Below are positions 29,648 to 37,767 of a DNA stretch of 63,486 nt, piece by piece. Under the pieces are notes generated by a model, which was not told the origin of the DNA, searched no databases, and saw only the letters and a list, made by a program, of their open reading frames with translations. The DNA lies in assembly GCA_017551025.1 (NCBI GenBank), contig JAFZNG010000022.1:1-63486 (forward strand), in the 5' to 3' direction. A program made the translations under genes and the position numbers. This stretch comes from Paludibacteraceae bacterium (lineage in GTDB: Bacteria; Bacteroidota; Bacteroidia; Bacteroidales; Paludibacteraceae). How positions within the stretch are numbered: position 1 is the first letter of the stretch; every line of letters begins with the position of its first letter.

Positions 29648-30718
29648 CTATTTCTGGCCGAGTCGCTGCAGGTGGCACAGCATGAGGCTACCGTCCTCAC
29701 GACGGAGATGCATACCGTTGCCCTCACAGTACCGGAAAGCCTTGCAATCCTTGCAGGGTTCCAGCTGACGCATCCAACTGCGGTCGCGGTACTGCTTGAA
29801 GCCGTTTTCCCATACCTGCCAGAAGGAGTCGCGATAGATATTCCCCTGGTAGTATTTACCACGTATACTGGTACATGCAGAGATCGAACCGTCGATCAGT
29901 ATCGAGGCAACGCTGATACCTGCAGCACATTGATAGAGATGATCACGCACCTGTCCCTCATACGTCCCCAGATAACCCTCGCAACTATAGGACACATGGC
30001 GTCCGGCTTCGCGTTCAGCCACGATGAAGTCCATCAGATAGCGGAACTGTTCGTCCGTGAGCAACAGTTCCGGATTCTTAGCGGCACGACCCATAGGATC
30101 GATACCAAATACGCGCCAGTCGCGTACACCCATGCTCCAAAGCAAATCGCGTATGGCGGGAAGATGGTCGATGGTACGCTGGTTGACACACGTGACGACG
30201 TCCCAAGCGATCGGTTGCGGGTCATTGGCGATCAGGCGGATCGTACGACACGCACCCTCAAAGGCCAGCGGATGCTGGCGCAACCATACATGGTCTTCTT
30301 CCAGTCCGTCGAGCGAGACGGTGATCGAACGCAGGCCGGCGGCACGCAATTCACGATAACGCGCTTCGGTCATAGCCAGTCCGTTGGTGACCATACCCCA
30401 AGGGTAGCCGCGTTTCTTAAGCTCCGCACCTACCTTAGCCAGGTCCTTGCGCATCAGGGGTTCCCCACCCGATATGATGATCAGCACCGTTGCGGGATCG
30501 ACATGCGGAGTCACCTCGGTATCCAGTACACGCAGAAAGTCCTCAGCACGCATGTCGGGCGTCTCCACCGAAGCCACACAGTCGCTACCGCAATGCAGAC
30601 AATGTACATTGCAGCGGAGCGTCGATTCCCAAAATAGTTGCTGCAGCGGATGGAGCTGCTTGAGGTTCTTGCGCCTAAGGCTCTCGAGCCAAAGGGCTAT
30701 ACGAAGACGTGTTTTCAT
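29648..30718 (-). CDS. Radical SAM/SPASM enzyme of an rSAM/lipoprotein pair
   Basis: This 356-residue enzyme has the radical-SAM cluster motif CNVHCLHC (Cys 36, 40, 43) and the GGEP motif. Its C-terminal Cys-rich SPASM region (CKDCKAFRYC and later CHL) should hold extra Fe-S clusters. It closely follows the pattern of the TIGR04133 family, always described next to a small lipoprotein (TIGR04134-like), as here. By family analogy it may modify that lipoprotein, though no reaction is established. ATG at 30718 overlaps the lipoprotein stop by one base (TGATG), so translation is coupled. An in-frame GTG one codon upstream is less likely. Confidence 0.87.
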   Translation of the reverse strand: MKTRLRIALWLESLRRKNLKQLHPLQQLFWESTLRCNVHCLHCGSDCVASVETPDMRAEDFLRVLDTEVTPHVDPATVLIIISGGEPLMRKDLAKVGAELKKRGYPWGMVTNGLAMTEARYRELRAAGLRSITVSLDGLEEDHVWLRQHPLAFEGACRTIRLIANDPQPIAWDVVTCVNQRTIDHLPAIRDLLWSMGVRDWRVFGIDPMGRAAKNPELLLTDEQFRYLMDFIVAEREAGRHVSYSCEGYLGTYEGQVRDHLYQCAAGISVASILIDGSISACTSIRGKYYQGNIYRDSFWQVWENGFKQYRDRSWMRQLEPCKDCKAFRYCEGNGMHLRREDGSLMLCHLQRLGQK

Positions 30719-30933
30719 CACTCGTTAGGTTGCGCGATAATGTTGTTGGCTGTCGTATCCTCTACCTGCTCAATCGGCGCAGGTCCGTAGAGCACCTGAA
30801 GCGAATCGTAAGGCGCCGGTCCATACATCGGCTCCGGTCCGTACTTGACCATATTACAACCGGCCGTACCGACCAGACTGAATATCACCGAACCCAGCAT
30901 CAGGTTCACACGTGTGAGCAATTTCTTTTTCAT
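30718..30933 (-). CDS. Small YGPxP-repeat lipoprotein, likely radical-SAM partner
   Basis: The 71-residue peptide has a basic start, a hydrophobic segment and a lipobox-like Cys (TAGC, Cys26). A short tail carries three YGPxP units: YGPEP, YGPAP and YGPAP at about 31-53. That tail is the obvious candidate for modification by the radical-SAM enzyme encoded directly downstream. The reading frame extends upstream to 30984, but that would cross the promoter and lose the signal sequence, so I chose ATG 30933. This is a very short version of the lipoproteins seen beside TIGR04133 enzymes. Its modification is inferred. Confidence 0.75.
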   Translation of the reverse strand: MKKKLLTRVNLMLGSVIFSLVGTAGCNMVKYGPEPMYGPAPYDSLQVLYGPAPIEQVEDTTANNIIAQPNE

Positions 30934-30981
30934 AAGGCGCTGATTTATCACCATTTTACGATCTATGACCATTTTACGCCA

Positions 30982-31013
30982 CAAAAGTACTGCTTTTTTT
31001 CCATATACGCAAA
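30982..31013 (-). promoter_or_regulatory. Promoter of the lipoprotein/rSAM operon
   Basis: TTTG (31010-31013), 20 bases with an A7 run, then TACTTTTG (30982-30989) on the minus strand. Confidence 0.8.
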
Positions 31014-31037
31014 TTTTTCTGCATATTCCAATGATTT

Positions 31038-31103
31038 TAGTAGGTTATTAGTAGGTGATTAGTAGGTGATTAGTAGGTTATTAGTAGGTGATTAGTAGGT
31101 TAT
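31038..31103. repeat. TAGTAGGTKAT 11-bp tandem array
   Basis: Six perfect 11-bp units differ only at one T/G position, reading T, G, G, T, G, T. It sits between the lipoprotein promoter and moxR. The word contains TAG, and stops occur in the forward frames. Confidence 0.92.
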
Positions 31104-31234
31104 AATGCTTACAATATATTTTTTTCTGGTTAGCATGTAGTTTGGCACGATTTTTGATACTAGTTTTACTAGTACCGGAGTAGGCTCCGGAGCCGGAAAA
31201 AGGAATAGAGACAAAAAATAAATCACACTATACA
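31104..31234 (+). promoter_or_regulatory. moxR upstream region, probable promoter and small palindromes
   Basis: The region holds ACTAGT-TTT-ACTAGT (about 31159-31173) and CCGGAG-TAGG-CTCCGG (about 31175-31190). A TTTG (about 31141) precedes a TAGTTTTA sequence, but spacing is only about 16 bases, so this is a weak match to the house promoter. No gene is seen here. Confidence 0.35.
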
Positions 31235-32230
31235 ATGCAAACAACTGTTGACATTCGCGAACTCCAAGAACGCATCGAGCGCGAGAGTTCATTTGTAGAT
31301 GCCCTGACAATGGGTATGAATCAAGTTATCGTAGGACAAAAGCACCTGGTAGAGAGCCTGTTGATCGGACTGCTGAGCGACGGACACATCCTCTTGGAAG
31401 GTGTGCCTGGATTGGCGAAGACCCTGGCGGTAAAGACCCTGAGCGACCTGATAAAAGCCAACTTCAGCCGTATTCAGTTCACGCCCGACCTGCTGCCGGC
31501 TGATGTACTGGGTACGCAGATATACAGTCAGAAGGACGAGACCTTCAAGATCAAACGCGGCCCGATATTCGCCAACTTCGTGCTGGCCGACGAGATCAAC
31601 CGTGCACCGGCTAAGGTGCAGTCCGCACTGCTGGAAGCCATGCAGGAACGCCAGATCACGATAGGCGACAAGACCTTCAAACTGGATGACCCGTTCCTGG
31701 TACTCGCTACCCAGAACCCTATCGAGCAGGAAGGTACCTATCCGCTGCCCGAAGCACAGACCGACCGTTTCATGCTCAAGGTAGTAATCGGTTATCCCAA
31801 CAAAGACGAAGAACAACAGATCATTCGTCAGCACATCCAAGCCGAGCAGAAGAAAGTACTCCCTATCCTATCCACCGACGACATACTCAAAGCACGCAAG
31901 ATCGTAGAAGAGGTATATATCGATGAGAAGATCGAGAAATACATCGTAGATATCGTGTTTGCCACCCGTCAGCCCGAGGCGTACGGCATGGAAGAACTGA
32001 AGCCGATGATCCAATTCGGCGGCAGCCCGCGTGCAAGTATCAACCTGGCACTCGCCGCCCGTGCGTATGCCTTCATCCACCGTCGCGGCTACGTAATCCC
32101 TGAGGATGTACGCGCCGTTTGCTACGACGTACTGCGTCACCGTATCGGTCTGACCTACGAGGCCGAGGCCAACAACATGACCACCGAGGACGTCATCACG
32201 GAGATACTGAATAAGGTGCAAGTGCCGTAA
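31235..32230 (+). CDS. moxR: MoxR-family AAA+ ATPase
   Basis: The 331-residue cytoplasmic ATPase has Walker A GVPGLAKT (56-63), Walker B FVLADE (115-120) and the MoxR signature TQNPIEQEGTYPLPEAQ (about 167-183). MoxR proteins act as chaperones that mature partner complexes, typically with VWA-domain proteins. Here it heads a nine-gene cluster with DUF58 and Bat genes, the standard Bacteroidetes aerotolerance arrangement. The gap to the next gene is unusually long (177 bp) and is filled by hairpin arrays. Confidence 0.95.
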   Translation: MQTTVDIRELQERIERESSFVDALTMGMNQVIVGQKHLVESLLIGLLSDGHILLEGVPGLAKTLAVKTLSDLIKANFSRIQFTPDLLPADVLGTQIYSQKDETFKIKRGPIFANFVLADEINRAPAKVQSALLEAMQERQITIGDKTFKLDDPFLVLATQNPIEQEGTYPLPEAQTDRFMLKVVIGYPNKDEEQQIIRQHIQAEQKKVLPILSTDDILKARKIVEEVYIDEKIEKYIVDIVFATRQPEAYGMEELKPMIQFGGSPRASINLALAARAYAFIHRRGYVIPEDVRAVCYDVLRHRIGLTYEAEANNMTTEDVITEILNKVQVP

Positions 32231-32311
32231 GGCGACTTTGTCGCGTTAAAACGTTAAAATGGTCTGCGACGTTAAACGGTTAAAATGGTTTCGTTGCACG
32301 AAACGTTAACC
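32231..32311 (-). repeat. Mini-hairpin array, family A (inverted orientation)
   Basis: Linkers GTTAAAACGTTAAAATGG and GTTAAACGGTTAAAATGG alternate with three hairpins: GCGACTTTGTCGC (32232-32244), GTCTGCGAC (32262-32270) and GTTTCGTTGCACGAAAC (32288-32304). On the minus strand two of the loops read GCA. Confidence 0.8.
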
Positions 32312-32322
32312 ATGCGGCGAGA

Positions 32323-32400
32323 AATCTAACGTGCAGAGCACCATCTTAACAATCTAACGTGCAGAGCACCATCTTAACAATCTAACGTGCCGGAGGCACT
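32323..32400 (+). repeat. Mini-hairpin array, family A (direct orientation)
   Basis: The 28-bp period holds the linker CCATCTTAACAATCTAACGT and three hairpins: GTGCAGAGCAC (32331 and 32359) and GTGCCGGAGGCAC (32387). The last stem is one pair longer, and both arms changed together. It ends 7 bp before the DUF58 start codon. Confidence 0.9.
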
Positions 32401-32407
32401 GATTATT

Positions 32408-33292
32408 ATGACAAGCGAAGAATTACTAAAACGAGTTCGGAAGATAGAGATCAAGACCAGGGGACTGAGTCGGAATATCTTCGCAGGCGAATACCATAGC
32501 CAGTTCAAAGGTCGTGGTATGGCCTTTGCGGAGGTTCGCGAATACGAGCCCGGCGATGATGTGCGCACGATCGACTGGAACGTGACGGCACGACTCAACA
32601 AGCCGTACGTCAAGGTCTTTGAGGAAGAGCGCGAGCTGACCGTCATGCTGCTCATCGACGTAAGCGGTAGCCGCAACTTCGGTACGCTCACCCAGACCAA
32701 GCGCGACATGATGGCCGAGGTGGCCGCTACCCTCGCCTTCTCTACCATAGAGAACAACGACAAAGTCGGCGTACTCTTCTTCTCGGACCAAGTGGAAAAG
32801 TATATCCCGCCCAAGAAGGGTAAGCGCCACGTGCTGCATATCATCCATGAGTTGCTCAGCTTCGAACCCGAGCATACCGGTACGGATATCAACCAGGCGC
32901 TCCACTACTTCCGCAACGCCCAGAAACGCCGCACGACGGCCTTCCTGATTAGCGACCTGCAGGACGACAGGTTTGCCCAAGTACCGGAACGTATCGGTAA
33001 TCTGCCGCTCACGCTCACCGCACGTAAGCACGACATGAACGTCATCCAGATATACGACCTGCACGACGCCGAACTACCGAACCTGGGCCTGATGAAGGTC
33101 AAGGATGCCGAGACCGGCGAACGCCTATGGATCGATACCGCCAGCGAGCGGGTACGCCAACAGTATGCGCACGACTGGCAGGAACGCCAGGCACTGCTCG
33201 ACACCTTATTTACACGTACGGGCGTACGAAACGTCAGCATACGGACGGATGAGGACTACGTGAAAAAGCTCAAAGAGCTGTTTCACAGCTAG
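32408..33292 (+). CDS. DUF58 domain protein of the Bat cluster
   Basis: The 294-residue protein (ATG 32408, MTSEELLKRVRKIEI) has the DUF58 signature, including GRGMAFAEVREYEPGDDVR followed by IDWNVTAR. It also has a VWA-like segment VMLLIDVSGSRNF with a DxSGS metal-site pattern. DUF58 proteins regularly accompany MoxR ATPases. A GTG at 32387 would extend the frame into the hairpin array and is unlikely. The final codons (KELFHS) lie in another mini-hairpin (33276-33290). Confidence 0.9.
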   Translation: MTSEELLKRVRKIEIKTRGLSRNIFAGEYHSQFKGRGMAFAEVREYEPGDDVRTIDWNVTARLNKPYVKVFEEERELTVMLLIDVSGSRNFGTLTQTKRDMMAEVAATLAFSTIENNDKVGVLFFSDQVEKYIPPKKGKRHVLHIIHELLSFEPEHTGTDINQALHYFRNAQKRRTTAFLISDLQDDRFAQVPERIGNLPLTLTARKHDMNVIQIYDLHDAELPNLGLMKVKDAETGERLWIDTASERVRQQYAHDWQERQALLDTLFTRTGVRNVSIRTDEDYVKKLKELFHS

Positions 33293-33350
33293 ACCGCTAA
33301 CGCTGAAAGAATAAAGACCGCAGGTAAACCTGCTGAAAGAATAAAGACAA
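33276..33350 (+). repeat. Mini-hairpin array, family B
   Basis: The linker TGAAAGAATAAAGACC alternates with inverted repeats: AGCTGT-TTC-ACAGCT (33276-33290), a weak GC-TAAC-GC (33296-33303), and GCAGG-TAAA-CCTGC (33320-33333). It ends 2 bp before the next start codon and includes the DUF58 stop. Confidence 0.75.
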
Positions 33351-33352
33351 AA

Positions 33353-34270
33353 ATGCTTAATCTATTTTTAGCCATAGTAGTGAGTGCGTCGATCGATTCG
33401 ACGATGATCATGCTGGGCGATCAGACGGACATGCACCTGCAAGTAGTGTGCGACCCGACAGAACAAGTCCAACTGCCCACGATAGGCGAAGAACTTATCG
33501 AGGGTATCGAGGTGGTCAAAGCCGGTAAGGTGGACACCACCACAACCGCCGATGGTCAACGCCAACTCACCCAGACCCTGACGCTCACCAGTTTCAAGGA
33601 CTCGCTATATGCTATCCCGCCGATAGCGGTCGTAAGCGGCAAGGACACCTTCCGCTCAGAGGCGCTGAGTCTGAACGTCGTGCAACCCTTCGAGATGGAC
33701 ACCACAATGGCCATCACGGATATCAAGCAACGCGAGGACGCACCTATCTGGTGGTGGGGCATCATCCGATGGATACTGCTCGGCCTGCTGATCGCGACGC
33801 TCATAGGCGGTATTGCTTACCTCGTATATAAATACTACCGCGCAAAGCAACACCCTGAACAAGCACCGCAAATCCCGTTGCGTCCGGCCGAAGAGGTGGC
33901 ACTGGAGAAACTGCAGAAGATCGAACAGGAGAAGATCTGGAAAGAAGGCGAAGTAAAAGCCTACCATACGGAACTGACCGGCGTCGTGCGTGAGTATATC
34001 GGTCGCCGCTTCGGCGTGATGTCCACCGAGAAGACCAGCGACGAGACGCTGCGCGAGCTAAAACCGAAACTGATGGCGAAAGGCGAAGGGCTGGAGGCTA
34101 ATGTCGATACAAAACTGCTGTATGAGCAACTCAAGAAGATGCTGCAACTGGCCGACCTGGTGAAGTTCGCCAAGTGGACCACCACGCCCGAAGAGAACGA
34201 AGAAGCCTTGGCTACGGCTTTCGAATTCGTCCAGAAGACGACGCCGAAAGTCGAAGAAATTAAAAATTAA
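33353..34270 (+). CDS. Single-pass membrane protein of the Bat cluster (DUF4381-like)
   Basis: The 305-residue product has an N-terminal, probably signal-like, segment and a beta-rich domain to about residue 135. One strong membrane helix (WIIRWILLGLLIATLIGG region, about 143-168) and a charged cytoplasmic tail follow, with EYIGRRFGV in the tail. Position and shape match the unnamed protein found between DUF58 and BatA in Bacteroidetes, similar to DUF4381. Its role is presumably assembly of the Bat complex. The last codons (EIKN) are encoded by an AAAAATT heptamer array. Confidence 0.65.
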   Translation: MLNLFLAIVVSASIDSTMIMLGDQTDMHLQVVCDPTEQVQLPTIGEELIEGIEVVKAGKVDTTTTADGQRQLTQTLTLTSFKDSLYAIPPIAVVSGKDTFRSEALSLNVVQPFEMDTTMAITDIKQREDAPIWWWGIIRWILLGLLIATLIGGIAYLVYKYYRAKQHPEQAPQIPLRPAEEVALEKLQKIEQEKIWKEGEVKAYHTELTGVVREYIGRRFGVMSTEKTSDETLRELKPKLMAKGEGLEANVDTKLLYEQLKKMLQLADLVKFAKWTTTPEENEEALATAFEFVQKTTPKVEEIKN

Positions 34271-34289
34271 AAATGAAAAATTAAAAATG
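34255..34289 (+). repeat. AAAAATT/AAAAATG heptamer array providing stop and start codons
   Basis: Five 7-bp units (AGAAATT, AAAAATT, AAAAATG, AAAAATT, AAAAATG). The array encodes the end of the upstream protein and its stop. The ATG of the final unit is the batA start codon. Confidence 0.9.
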
Positions 34290-35273
34290 ACATTTGCTAA
34301 TCCTGCATATTTATTTCTGTTGCTGCTTTTGGTGCCGATCGTAGGCTGGTACCTGTACGAGTTGCACAAGGCGGACGCCAGCGTGCAGTTATCGGACACG
34401 GGCAGTATCAAGCGTCAGCAGAAGTCGCTACGGATCTACCTGCTACACGTGCCCTTTGTCCTGCGCACAGCCGTCGTCATACTGCTGACGCTCGCCCTGG
34501 CACGTCCGCAACTCACCAACCGCTACAACAACGAAGATATCGAGGGTATCGATATCATGATGGCCGTAGATATCTCGGGTACGATGCTCGCCGAAGACCT
34601 CAAGCCCAACCGACTGGAGGCCGCCAAGAAGGTGGCGGGCGAGTTTATCCAGAACCGTCCGAACGACCAAATCGGACTCGTCGTCTTTGCGGGTGAGAGT
34701 TTTACGCAATGCCCGTTGACCACCGACCATACTGCCCTCATGAACCTCTTCACGGGCGTACAGTACGGCATGATAGAAGACGGAACGGCCATCGGCCTTG
34801 GACTGGCCAACGCCGTGAACCGTATCAAGGAGTCGCCCACCAAGTCGAAGGTGATTATCCTATTGACAGACGGAAGTAACAACCGCGGTGACATCGCCCC
34901 CAAGACAGCCGCCGATATAGCCAAGTCGCTCGGCATCCGCGTCTATACCATCGGCGTAGGTTCCCACGAACAAGTACGCATACCGATCCAGACCCCCACG
35001 GGCATACAGTACGTAACGATGGATCCGGAGTTTGACGAGACAACACTCAAAGAGATCGCCCAAACCACCGGCGGCACCTATTTCCGCGCCACAGACAACG
35101 CCAGCCTGGAGGAGGTATATCAGCAGATTGACAAGATGGAGAAAACCAAACTCCACGTAAAGCAGTACGCCAAGCATACCGACCACTTCATGCCCTACCT
35201 GATTGCCGCACTGCTCTGCCTGCTACTGGAAGTATTCTTACGTAACTTAGTCCTAAAAACCATAAGTAACTAA
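34287..35273 (+). CDS. batA: BatA, VWA-domain inner-membrane protein
   Basis: The 328-residue protein has two N-terminal membrane helices (about 7-25 and 50-72), a VWA domain (about 88-285) and a C-terminal helix (about 303-325). The metal-ion site reads DISGT (from Asp95), with Thr in place of the usual last Ser. BatA/BatB form membrane complexes linked to oxygen or envelope-stress tolerance in Bacteroides. The stop is directly adjacent to batB (1-bp gap). Confidence 0.95.
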   Translation: MTFANPAYLFLLLLLVPIVGWYLYELHKADASVQLSDTGSIKRQQKSLRIYLLHVPFVLRTAVVILLTLALARPQLTNRYNNEDIEGIDIMMAVDISGTMLAEDLKPNRLEAAKKVAGEFIQNRPNDQIGLVVFAGESFTQCPLTTDHTALMNLFTGVQYGMIEDGTAIGLGLANAVNRIKESPTKSKVIILLTDGSNNRGDIAPKTAADIAKSLGIRVYTIGVGSHEQVRIPIQTPTGIQYVTMDPEFDETTLKEIAQTTGGTYFRATDNASLEEVYQQIDKMEKTKLHVKQYAKHTDHFMPYLIAALLCLLLEVFLRNLVLKTISN

Positions 35274-35274
35274 T

Positions 35275-36315
35275 ATGTTTAGATTTGCAAATATAGAACT
35301 ATTGTGGTTGTTGCTCACGGTGCCGGTACTGGTGATGGGTTATACCCTACTGGTCGTGCACAAACGCAAGCAACTCGCCCGGCTGGGTGACCCGGACCTG
35401 GTAGCCCGATTGATGCCCAACGCTTCGAAGGTGCGTCCTCACCTGAAGTTCGCCCTCCAGATGATGGCCCTCACGATGCTCATTCTTGCCGCTGCCCGTC
35501 CGCAGTACGGCGTACGCGAGGAGACCGTGACGCGCGAAGGCGTAGAGGCGGTCATCACCCTGGATATCTCCAACTCGATGCTCGCCGAGGATGTCAGCGG
35601 ACAGACCAGCCGTCTGGATGCCTCCAAGCAGATGTTAGCCCAACTGATGGACAAGATGGTGGACGATAAAGTGGGACTGGTCGTGTATGCCGGTGACGCC
35701 TTTGTCCAATTGCCTATCACGTGCGACTACGTATCGGCGAAGATGTTTCTCAGTAACATCAAGCCCGACTTGATCCAGACCCAAGGAACCGCCATCGGCA
35801 AGGCCCTACAGACCTCTATCTACGCCTTTGGCGACAAGGAGTCGGCGGCAGGCAGAGCGATTATCCTGCTCACCGACGGAGAGAACTTTGAGGACGATGC
35901 CGTCCAGATGGCCGAGAAAGCCGACAAGGCAGGTATCAAAGTGATCGTAGTAGGTATCGGTAGTACGGACGGCAGTCCGATACCCGTACCCGGCACAACG
36001 GATTATATGAAAGACCGCGAGGGCCAAACCGTCATAAGCCGGCTCAACGAAGATATGTGTCGCGAGATTGCCCAGGCCGGCAACGGCATATACGTGCATT
36101 ACGACAGCAGCAACCTCGCCCTGAAAGCCATTCGCAAAGAGCTGGACAAGCTGGGCAAGGAACAACTGGAGGCCCACGTCTTCCGGGAGTATAACGAGCA
36201 GTATCCGTCGTTTGTGGTCATTGCCCTGCTACTACTCGTGATCGACTTCTTCGTCTTCAACCGCAAGAACAAATCGCTGACACGACTGAATATCTTTAAG
36301 GAGAAACGCGCATGA
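35275..36315 (+). CDS. batB: BatB, VWA-domain inner-membrane protein
   Basis: The 346-residue paralogue of BatA has N-terminal helices (about 8-28 and 58-75), a VWA domain with DISNS (from Asp97), and a C-terminal helix (FVVIALLLLVIDFFVF). It overlaps batC by 4 bp. Partner of BatA in the Bat complex. Confidence 0.95.
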   Translation: MFRFANIELLWLLLTVPVLVMGYTLLVVHKRKQLARLGDPDLVARLMPNASKVRPHLKFALQMMALTMLILAAARPQYGVREETVTREGVEAVITLDISNSMLAEDVSGQTSRLDASKQMLAQLMDKMVDDKVGLVVYAGDAFVQLPITCDYVSAKMFLSNIKPDLIQTQGTAIGKALQTSIYAFGDKESAAGRAIILLTDGENFEDDAVQMAEKADKAGIKVIVVGIGSTDGSPIPVPGTTDYMKDREGQTVISRLNEDMCREIAQAGNGIYVHYDSSNLALKAIRKELDKLGKEQLEAHVFREYNEQYPSFVVIALLLLVIDFFVFNRKNKSLTRLNIFKEKRA

Positions 36316-36914
36316 AAAAGATTGTATTAGCCATACTGAGTGTACTTATCTTAAGTCCGCTCGCCGCCCAAGAGGAATATGCGGATATCCGTCGCGGCAA
36401 CCGTGCCTACGACCGGGAAGATTACCAGGAGGCGGAGGTCAACTACCGCCGTGCGCTGCAGAAGAATCCCAACTCGTTTGCCGCCACCTATAACCTGGGC
36501 AATGCCCTACTCCGTCAGGAGAAATTCGACGAAGCCGCCAAGCAGTATATCCGTGCAACCACGCAAGTCAAAGCCTCGGAAGATGCGCAGCGACTGGCGA
36601 ATGCGTATCATAACTTAGGAAACAGCTTCTTCGCCATGCAAGACTACGACAAAGCCATCGAAGCCTACAAGCAGAGCCTGAGGCTCAACCCTAAAGACAA
36701 CGATACGCGCTACAATCTGGTCAAGGCGATGCAGATGAAAAAACAGCAACAACAGCAACCGCAACCTCAGCCGCAACCGCAACAGCAACAGAACCAGATG
36801 GATCAGCAGACAGCCGAACAATTGTTGCAGGCCCTGGAGCAGGACGAACAAGAGGCGCAAGAGAAAGCGCAACGCCAACAACAAAAGAAGAAAGAATTAG
36901 AAAAAAACTGGTAA
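36312..36914 (+). CDS. batC: BatC, TPR periplasmic protein
   Basis: The 200-residue product has a signal peptide (residues 1-20, ending LAAQ) and three to four TPR units (about 24-140). A Gln/Pro-rich low-complexity stretch follows (about 143-170), then a charged coiled tail. It likely scaffolds the periplasmic side of the BatA/B complex. One bp separates it from the next gene. Confidence 0.88.
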   Translation: MKKIVLAILSVLILSPLAAQEEYADIRRGNRAYDREDYQEAEVNYRRALQKNPNSFAATYNLGNALLRQEKFDEAAKQYIRATTQVKASEDAQRLANAYHNLGNSFFAMQDYDKAIEAYKQSLRLNPKDNDTRYNLVKAMQMKKQQQQQPQPQPQPQQQQNQMDQQTAEQLLQALEQDEQEAQEKAQRQQQKKKELEKNW

Positions 36915-36915
36915 T

Positions 36916-37767
36916 ATGAAACGATTGAGTATTATTCTCGCCGCTGTATGTATCGCATCGGCGGCATGGGCAAAAACCGAAATTCAAGTGCTGACACCCG
37001 ACCGCGTGGTCTTCGGACAGCCCTTTGAAATCGGGTATCTGGTAACGGGTAACGGACAGGAGATCAGCCTGAAGACCAACGACGAATTCGATATCGTAGC
37101 CGGTCCGTATCGTCGGGCGGAGAACTACACCGAACGCGAGAAAGGACGCCTCGTCACCCGCACCCGTACGCTCTACACCTATACCGTCGTACCCCGTGTA
37201 TCGGGCACGGTAAAACTGCCGAAAGCCAAGGTCGTCCTCACCAAAGGAAGCGTGACCAGCAAGGCGGTCAAAATCGAAGTCATGGAACCCCGTACTTGTT
37301 GTGGCGGATTCGGTCCCTTTGATCTATTCTTCGACGGACCGAGAATGCCGATGCCTCCCGCACCGAGAGGTCCTCACCACTGTGGGCATCACGAGATGCA
37401 CATGGACACGATCCGTATGGAGGATATCGATACAACGGGTTGCGCCCTAACTATTTGTGCACCGGACAGTGCCCGGGCAGGCAAGGAGTTTGCCATCCGC
37501 TATTCCATCCCGGCAATGGCCGACAGCATTACGCTGGAAGAAAGTGCGGATTTTGAGGTCCTCAGCGGTCCGATGTATGGCACACAGCGTAACATCACCA
37601 TCACCAACGACCAACGCCAAGTGCGCTATGAGCAGTACTATACATATGTCTTGCGCGCCAAGAAGACCGGCCTGTTGACCCTGCCGAAAGCCGGCGTCAT
37701 GGTCGGCACCACACGCAAAGAATCCGACACGAAGACCATCACCATTCTACCCGCTGAGAACGAATGA
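36916..37767 (+). CDS. Short BatD-like protein with a Cys/His/Met-rich insert
   Basis: The 283-residue secreted protein (signal peptide to about residue 19) consists of two copies of the BatD-type beta domain, each using phrases like FEI.Y.. and SG.. LP.A. Between them, about residues 122-175, is a segment with CC, HHCGHH, MHMD and several MPMP motifs. That could bind a metal such as copper, zinc or iron. It overlaps batD by 4 bp. A two-domain BatD relative directly before BatD is seen in some Bacteroidales; the metal-binding idea is inference from composition. Confidence 0.7.
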   Translation: MKRLSIILAAVCIASAAWAKTEIQVLTPDRVVFGQPFEIGYLVTGNGQEISLKTNDEFDIVAGPYRRAENYTEREKGRLVTRTRTLYTYTVVPRVSGTVKLPKAKVVLTKGSVTSKAVKIEVMEPRTCCGGFGPFDLFFDGPRMPMPPAPRGPHHCGHHEMHMDTIRMEDIDTTGCALTICAPDSARAGKEFAIRYSIPAMADSITLEESADFEVLSGPMYGTQRNITITNDQRQVRYEQYYTYVLRAKKTGLLTLPKAGVMVGTTRKESDTKTITILPAENE

